From: Pseudomonas gingeri
Lineage (GTDB): Bacteria; Pseudomonadota; Gammaproteobacteria; Pseudomonadales; Pseudomonadaceae
NCBI RefSeq assembly: GCF_013385635.1
Contig: NZ_JACAPR010000004.1
Coordinates: 84,337 to 148,336 of the forward strand
Direction of reading: 5' to 3'
DNA length: 64,000 nt
In this document: positions 59,779 to 64,000 of the stretch, in pieces
How the letters are laid out: each line of letters begins with the position of its first letter
How positions within the stretch are numbered: the first letter of the stretch is position 1
Made by a program: the position numbers and the translations under genes
The notes under the pieces: generated by a model
The model's database searches: none
The model's input: only the letters and a program-made list of their open reading frames with translations
What the model was told of the DNA's origin: nothing

Positions 59779-60777
59779 ATGTCTCACTCGCTTGAAATGA
59801 ATGCCCTGCTGGTCGATACCGCCCATGCACCGTTGCGTCTGGTTGCCATTGACCGCCCCGTACCGGCGGCGGGGCAGGTGCTGGTTCGCATCAAGGCCTC
59901 GGGAATCAATCCGCTGGATGGGAAGGTGCGTGCCGGCCAGGCCGGCCATGCCCGTCAACCGCTGCCCGCGGTGCTGGGCATGGATCTGGCCGGGGTTATC
60001 GAAGCCCTGGGCGAGGGCGTCGACGGCTGGACGGTCGGTGATGAAGTCTATGGGATGGCGACCGGTATCGGGGGTGCCCAGGGTTCGCTGGCCGAGTTCG
60101 CGGCGGTCGATGCCCGCCTGCTGGCGCGCAAGCCGGGCAACCTGAGTATGCGCGAGGCGGCTGCGTTGCCGCTGGTGCTGATTACCGCCTGGGAAGGGCT
60201 GGTCGATCGGGCGCGGGTAAGCGCCGGTCAGGCGGTGCTGATTCATGGCGGTGCGGGCGGTGTCGGGCATGTCGCGGTGCAGATCGCCAAGGCGTTTGGC
60301 GCCAGGGTCTTCGCCACAGGTTCGGCCAGGCATCAGACGGTGATCGAAGGATTTGGCGCCACCTTTATCGATTACCGGCACCATACCGTGCAGGACTATG
60401 TGCAGCAGCACACCGTCGGCGAGGGCTTCGATATTGTCTATGACACGGTGGGCGGCGAAACCCTGGACGAGTCGTTCCAGGCGGCGCGGACTTATCACGG
60501 GCATGTCCTGAGTTGCCTGGGCTGGGGACAGCACAGCCTCGCGCCGCTGTCCTTCCGGGGGGCCACCTACTCCGGGGTCTTCACTCTGTTGCCGTTGCTG
60601 ACCGGCCAGGGGCGCGATCATCACGGACACATCCTGGCCGAGGCCGCCCGGTTGATCGAAGCCGGCCAACTGAAACCCTTGCTCGATCCCCGACGGTTTA
60701 CCCTGCAAACCGCCGAGGAGGCCTATACCTTGCTGGGCAACGGTGCTGCGCAAGGTCGGCTGGTGGTCGAGATCTAG
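59779..60777 (+). CDS. Zinc-independent quinone oxidoreductase (MDR family)
   Basis: A 332-residue NADPH-dependent quinone reductase of the medium-chain dehydrogenase family: RIKASGINPLDGKVRAG, AVLGMDLAGVIEALGEGVDG, HGGAGGVGHVAVQIAKAFGA (the nucleotide-binding AxxGxxG motif region) and DIVYDTVGGETLD. It lacks the Cys-rich structural zinc loop of true alcohol dehydrogenases. Probably controlled by the divergent LysR regulator. Confidence 0.9.
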   Translation: MSHSLEMNALLVDTAHAPLRLVAIDRPVPAAGQVLVRIKASGINPLDGKVRAGQAGHARQPLPAVLGMDLAGVIEALGEGVDGWTVGDEVYGMATGIGGAQGSLAEFAAVDARLLARKPGNLSMREAAALPLVLITAWEGLVDRARVSAGQAVLIHGGAGGVGHVAVQIAKAFGARVFATGSARHQTVIEGFGATFIDYRHHTVQDYVQQHTVGEGFDIVYDTVGGETLDESFQAARTYHGHVLSCLGWGQHSLAPLSFRGATYSGVFTLLPLLTGQGRDHHGHILAEAARLIEAGQLKPLLDPRRFTLQTAEEAYTLLGNGAAQGRLVVEI

Positions 60778-60789
60778 TCTGTACGGATT

Positions 60790-61380
60790 TCAGAGCAAGG
60801 CTTCGCGAACGAAGTCCAGGCGGTCCTGGCCGAAGAACAGCCGATCGCCGACAAACAGGCTGGGTGCGCCGAAGACGCCGCGTTGCAGGGCCTCGTCGGT
60901 CCTGGCCTTGAGGGCGGCCTTGACCTCTTCGTCGGCGGTCAGCGCGAGTATCCGTTGTGGGTCGAACGCATTCTCCACCAGTAGCTGGGCGACAACGGCC
61001 GGATCGTTGAGGTTGCGTCCCTCAACCCAGAGGGCGCGATAGAGGATGTCGACGAAGTCGGCAAAACGTTCCGGGTGGCGCAGTTGCACGGCGGTGGTCG
61101 CGCGCATCAACAGCAAGGTGTTGATCGGAAAATACGGATTGAAGCGGAAGGGGACGTCGTAACGGCGGGCATAACGCGTCAGGTCATCGATCATGTAGCG
61201 TCCCTTGGCCGGTATTTCGGCGGGGGAGGCATTGCCCGTGGCCTTGAATACGCCACCTAGCAGCATCGGCTTGTAGATCAGTTCGGCGCCGGCCTGTTCA
61301 CACAGGAGCGGCAACTGGGTGTAGGCCAGGTAGGAGGCGGGGCTACCCAGGTCAAAGTAGAACTCGACGGTTTTTTTCAT
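60790..61380 (-). CDS. 2-hydroxychromene-2-carboxylate isomerase-like (DsbA-fold, GST kappa type)
   Basis: A 196-residue protein of the DsbA/GST-kappa fold: VEFYFDLGSPASYLAYTQLP with the glutathione-contacting Ser in GSPAS, KPMLLGGVFKATGN, then GVFGAPSLFVGDRLFFGQDR. Relatives isomerise 2-hydroxychromene-2-carboxylate in naphthalene breakdown, but no other genes of that pathway are here, so it may be a general glutathione-dependent isomerase. It follows the SDR gene with a 37-bp gap on the same strand and is probably co-transcribed with it. Confidence 0.88.
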   Translation of the reverse strand: MKKTVEFYFDLGSPASYLAYTQLPLLCEQAGAELIYKPMLLGGVFKATGNASPAEIPAKGRYMIDDLTRYARRYDVPFRFNPYFPINTLLLMRATTAVQLRHPERFADFVDILYRALWVEGRNLNDPAVVAQLLVENAFDPQRILALTADEEVKAALKARTDEALQRGVFGAPSLFVGDRLFFGQDRLDFVREALL

Positions 61381-61417
61381 GGATGAAGCATCCTTGTTGT
61401 TGTCGTGTGGCCCGAGC

Positions 61418-62158
61418 TTACCAGCGTTCATTCCAGGGGCGCAGGTCTAGTTCGAAGGTCCAGGCGTCGCGGGGCTGACTGTGCAGGTACCAGTAGTTCT
61501 CGGCGATATGAGCCGGATCGAGGATGCCGTCCTGATCCTTGAGGGCATACTTTTCCGGGAAGCTGGTGCGGATGAAGTCGGTGTCGATGGCACCGTCGAC
61601 CACCACATGGGCCACGTGGATATTCAGCGGTCCCAGTTCACGCGCCATGCTCTGGGCCAGGGCGCGGATACCGTGCTTGGCGCCGGCAAACGCGGCGAAC
61701 CCGGCGGCTCCGCGCAGGCCGGCGGTGGCCCCGGTGAAGAGGATGGTGCCGCGTTGCCGGGTGACCATGCGCTTGGCGACTTCCCGGGCATTGAGGAATC
61801 CGGAGAAACAGGCCATCTCCCAGATCTTGAAGTACTTGCGGGCGGTCTCTTCCAGGATGCTGCACGGCACGTTGGCGCCGATATTGAACACGAAGGCTTC
61901 GATCGGGCCGATCTGGCTTTCGATCTGTTCGATCAGTGCTATCACGTCGTCTTCCTTGCGGGCATCGCAGGCAAAGCCATGGGCCTCGCCGCCGGCCTGC
62001 TGGATGGCATCGACCAGTGGTTGCAGCTTGTCGGCACTACGCCGGGTGACGCAGGAGATAAAACCTTGCGCGGCGAAACGTTTGGCGATGGCACCGCCGG
62101 TGGCATCGCCGGCACCGACGACCAATACGACTTTCTTGTTGTTGAGGGCAGTAGTCAT
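61418..62158 (-). CDS. Short-chain dehydrogenase/reductase-like protein with Phe at the catalytic Tyr
   Basis: A 246-residue SDR: VVLVVGAGDATGGAIAKRFA is the glycine-rich nucleotide site and NIGANV matches the NAG-type motif. The usual YxxxK reads FAGAK, with Phe157 where catalytic Tyr is expected and Lys161 kept; the preceding Ser position is Thr142 (LFTGATAGLRG). Either the reaction is unusual or the protein has a non-catalytic role. It lies upstream of the isomerase in a two-gene unit, divergent from the TetR-type gene at 62249 with a double operator between them. Confidence 0.87.
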   Translation of the reverse strand: MTTALNNKKVVLVVGAGDATGGAIAKRFAAQGFISCVTRRSADKLQPLVDAIQQAGGEAHGFACDARKEDDVIALIEQIESQIGPIEAFVFNIGANVPCSILEETARKYFKIWEMACFSGFLNAREVAKRMVTRQRGTILFTGATAGLRGAAGFAAFAGAKHGIRALAQSMARELGPLNIHVAHVVVDGAIDTDFIRTSFPEKYALKDQDGILDPAHIAENYWYLHSQPRDAWTFELDLRPWNERW

Positions 62159-62177
62159 GGCGGATCGCTCTTTAGTA

Positions 62178-62202
62178 AACGGTCGTTAACTAAACGAACG
62201 TT
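62178..62202. promoter_or_regulatory. Probable TetR-family operator, two AACG-NN-CGTT palindromes
   Basis: AACGGTCGTT (62178-62187) and AACGAACGTT (62193-62202) are two inverted repeats of the form AACG-NN-CGTT, five bases apart, in the 90-bp gap between the SDR and TetR-type genes. The overall spacing (15 bp centre to centre) fits two dimers binding side by side. Confidence 0.7.
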
Positions 62203-62248
62203 ATGCTACGATTCGAGAAGCGTCAAGGCACCGCACAGGAACAGCACC

Positions 62249-62818
62249 ATGCGTTATTCGCTCAGCCACAAACAACAAACTCGCGAGCGCTTGCTCGAAA
62301 GCAGCGCGTCGTCCGCCAAGCGATCCGGCTTTGCGACCATCGGCGTGGATGGCCTGATGAAGGCCATCGGGCTCAGTGGCGGTGCCTTCTATGGTCACTT
62401 CTCGTCCAAGGACGAGCTGTTCAGTTCAATCGTCGAGCGTGAACTGAGCCTGAGTCTGGCGCGGCTGGGTGGAGAAGGAGAACCTGATCCGGCACGGCTC
62501 AAGCGTTGCCTGAAGCTCTATCTGAGCATGGCCCATGTCGAGCAGGCGGAGAGCGGTTGTGCCTTGCCGGCGCTGGGTGCGGAAATCGCGCGAGGGGATG
62601 CGGCGGTGCGCCAGCAGGCCGAGGACTGGATGTGTCGGTTGCAGCAGCGTTGGGCGCAGGTGCTTGGCAGTGAGAGCCAGGCCTGGTCGATCCTGTCCCA
62701 GTGCGTGGGGGCGTTGGTGGTCGCGCGGATGATGCTGACGCCGGATATTCAGCGCCAGGTGTTGAAGTCGAGTCATGACGAAATCAATCGCCAGATCGCA
62801 GGGCCGCTCGGGGAGTGA
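62249..62818 (+). CDS. TetR-family transcriptional regulator
   Basis: A 189-residue TetR-type regulator. The HTH is at about residues 8-50 (KQQTRERLLESSASSAKRSG, then GVDGLMKAIGLSGGAFYGHF), followed by SKDELFSSIVERELSLSL. The ligand-binding C-domain carries the GCALPALGAEIARGD segment typical of the TetR_C_7/AcrR-like group beside SDR genes. GGAACAGCACC precedes the ATG. It is probably the repressor of the divergent SDR-isomerase unit. Confidence 0.9.
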   Translation: MRYSLSHKQQTRERLLESSASSAKRSGFATIGVDGLMKAIGLSGGAFYGHFSSKDELFSSIVERELSLSLARLGGEGEPDPARLKRCLKLYLSMAHVEQAESGCALPALGAEIARGDAAVRQQAEDWMCRLQQRWAQVLGSESQAWSILSQCVGALVVARMMLTPDIQRQVLKSSHDEINRQIAGPLGE

Positions 62819-63100
62819 CTAGCGCTTGCACATGATGATCATGCTACGACTGGTGTAGCCAGCGGGGTTAAGGCCGAAAGGGTAGTCACCAGGGTCTTCG
62901 ACGGCATCACCTGACTTGGCGATGATCTTGTAGCCGTTTGCGTCGCAGGATTCAGCGGCTTTGGTGTAGCACTTTTCCCAGGAGGAGGTCAGTCCCGAGC
63001 AGTTGATGTGCACGCCTCGCTTGCCATATTTTATGGGCTTGGAGGTGGCGCTGCAGCCGGCGACGGCGAGTACTGCCAAGACGATCAAAAAGCGCTTCAT
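62819..63100 (-). CDS. Small lipoprotein, function unknown
   Basis: A 93-residue lipoprotein. The signal peptide MKRFLIVLAVLAVAGC has the lipobox VAGC. The mature part has four cysteines (HINCSGL, EKCYTK, AESCDANGY, MIIMCKR), which may form two disulfides, and a YKIIAKSGD segment near the middle. The stop follows the tetR-type gene stop immediately. Similar small Cys-containing lipoproteins of unknown role are found in Pseudomonas. Confidence 0.8.
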   Translation of the reverse strand: MKRFLIVLAVLAVAGCSATSKPIKYGKRGVHINCSGLTSSWEKCYTKAAESCDANGYKIIAKSGDAVEDPGDYPFGLNPAGYTSRSMIIMCKR

Positions 63101-63271
63101 TCCTGTCCTTAATCTCCAGCCCCCGGATCAACTCGTCCGGGTTTGGCTTTTTTCGTGCCCGCCTGCGTCTTCCATGAGTGCCCCGTCCAAAAATTATCAA
63201 GGCTGGCATTGAGTTAGATGTAAACATGTCTTATTTGCCGAAGAAATGCCAGAGCAACGTCACAGGTTGTA

Positions 63272-64000
63272 TCAATCAGCTGCCATGGCGGGCTTGGGTT
63301 CGCTGCGCATGGTCAGGGTCGCGCCGACGGAAGCGCAGATGATGCAGGCAATCGCCAGCCATTGCGCCAGGGACAGGTACTCGCTCAGGAACACCAGGCC
63401 CGAGAGGGCGCCGAAGGCCGGTTCGATACTCATCAGGGTACCGAAGGTGCGTGCGGGGATTCGCGTCATCGCGACCATCTCGAGGCTGTAGGGCAGGGCG
63501 GTGGAGAGGACGGCGACGCCAAGAGCGACCGGGATCAGCGAGGGCGTCAGCAGTGCCGCGCCGGCGTGGGCGATGCCGAACGGGGCAACGAAGAGGGCGG
63601 CGATCATCACGCCCAGGGCAGCGGTCTGGATACCGTTGTCCGCGCCGGCTTTCTGTCCGAACAATATGTACAGCGCCCAGCAGACACCCGCGCCCAGCGC
63701 ATAGAGCGTACCGACCAGGTCAATACTGGCGCTGGTGCTTGCCGTTGGAATCAATAGCAGCAGGCCGCTGATCGCCAGACCTATCCATAGATAGTCGATG
63801 GCCCGGCGCGAGGCGAGGATCGCCACGGCCAGTGGCCCGGTGAACTCCAGGGCGACGGCGATGCCCAGGGGCACACTGCGCAGGGACATATAGAAGAGCA
63901 GGTTCATGCCGCCCAGGGCGATGCCGTAGATGATCACGGTGCGCAGGGACCTGGCGGTGAATGTCGCCCGCCATGGGCGCAGTATCAGCAGCATGATGAC
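63272..64000 (-). CDS. EamA/DMT-family exporter (RhtA-like), 5' end outside window
   Basis: The last 240 or so residues of a drug/metabolite transporter with about eight remaining hydrophobic segments. The EamA domains contain GGMNLLFYMSLRSVPLGIAV and VALEFTGPLAVAILASRR, with VALGVAVLSTALPYSLEMVA, MTRIPARTFGTLMSIEPAFG and LSGLVFLSEYLSLAQWLAIA in the second half. The RhtA threonine/homoserine-exporter branch shares these segments. Full-length family members have about 290-300 residues, so about 50 N-terminal residues lie beyond the right edge. Confidence 0.88.
   Translation of the reverse strand, partial: VIMLLILRPWRATFTARSLRTVIIYGIALGGMNLLFYMSLRSVPLGIAVALEFTGPLAVAILASRRAIDYLWIGLAISGLLLLIPTASTSASIDLVGTLYALGAGVCWALYILFGQKAGADNGIQTAALGVMIAALFVAPFGIAHAGAALLTPSLIPVALGVAVLSTALPYSLEMVAMTRIPARTFGTLMSIEPAFGALSGLVFLSEYLSLAQWLAIACIICASVGATLTMRSEPKPAMAAD

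Overview
The window is a high-GC Pseudomonas chromosome segment, most likely from the P. fluorescens complex. Evidence is the pyoverdine acylase PvdQ with a FecR-type FpvR-like regulator, the LiuR/MvaB leucine-catabolism genes, the sfn/msu organosulfur genes, many Pseudomonas REP elements (about 25-nt palindromic cores, usually paired tail to tail), and gene content typical of that genus. Both edges cut genes: an mvaB-type lyase lacks its 3' part at the left and an EamA-type exporter lacks its 5' part at the right. No rRNA, tRNA, CRISPR array, phage or insertion sequence was seen.

Layout: 1-3.4 kb, HMG-CoA lyase and its MerR regulator LiuR with a perfect 22-bp operator palindrome, then a LysR regulator divergent from an acyl-CoA dehydrogenase. 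3.5-12.3 kb, a phosphate-binding/OmpA fusion, xthA, an acetyltransferase and the tamAB pair. 12.5-24.7 kb, regulators and oxidoreductases (two aldo/keto reductases, LysR and WYL regulators, a nitrilase, small lipoproteins), with pvdQ and the FpvR-like gene inside. 24.7-26.8 kb, an NTF2-like protein, zapE and an acetyltransferase. 27.0-36.4 kb, two tandem giant paralogues (1602 and 1504 residues) resembling the Pseudomonas dermonecrotic-toxin-domain family; this is the accessory and least understood part. 36.5-44.1 kb, gnd-zwf-HAD in a tightly overlapping operon, nhaB, a dienoyl-CoA-isomerase-type crotonase, nudC and a TSUP permease. 44.2-54.9 kb, a sulfonate/sulfone scavenging block. 55-64 kb, a small lipoprotein, cysteine desulfurase, an M24B aminopeptidase, a LysR regulator with a quinone oxidoreductase, and an isomerase-SDR pair opposite its probable TetR repressor.

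How the genes work together: the sulfur block is the clearest regulon. Four transcription units (a DszC-like flavoprotein, sfnG, sfnB-metI-metQ and msuE-msuD-msuC-sfnR) each carry a sigma-54 type GG-N10-GC promoter. Three copies of an inverted repeat of the form TGTT-N8-AACA lie about 70-120 bp upstream of three of these promoters, which fits binding by the locally encoded enhancer-binding protein SfnR. The enzymes would convert dimethyl sulfone and methanesulfinate to methanesulfonate and then to sulfite, with MsuE supplying reduced FMN. The two giant proteins have no linked secretion or immunity gene. They share their whole architecture, including a near-identical C-terminal module, and each is preceded by a hairpin region containing the same 14-nt sequence.
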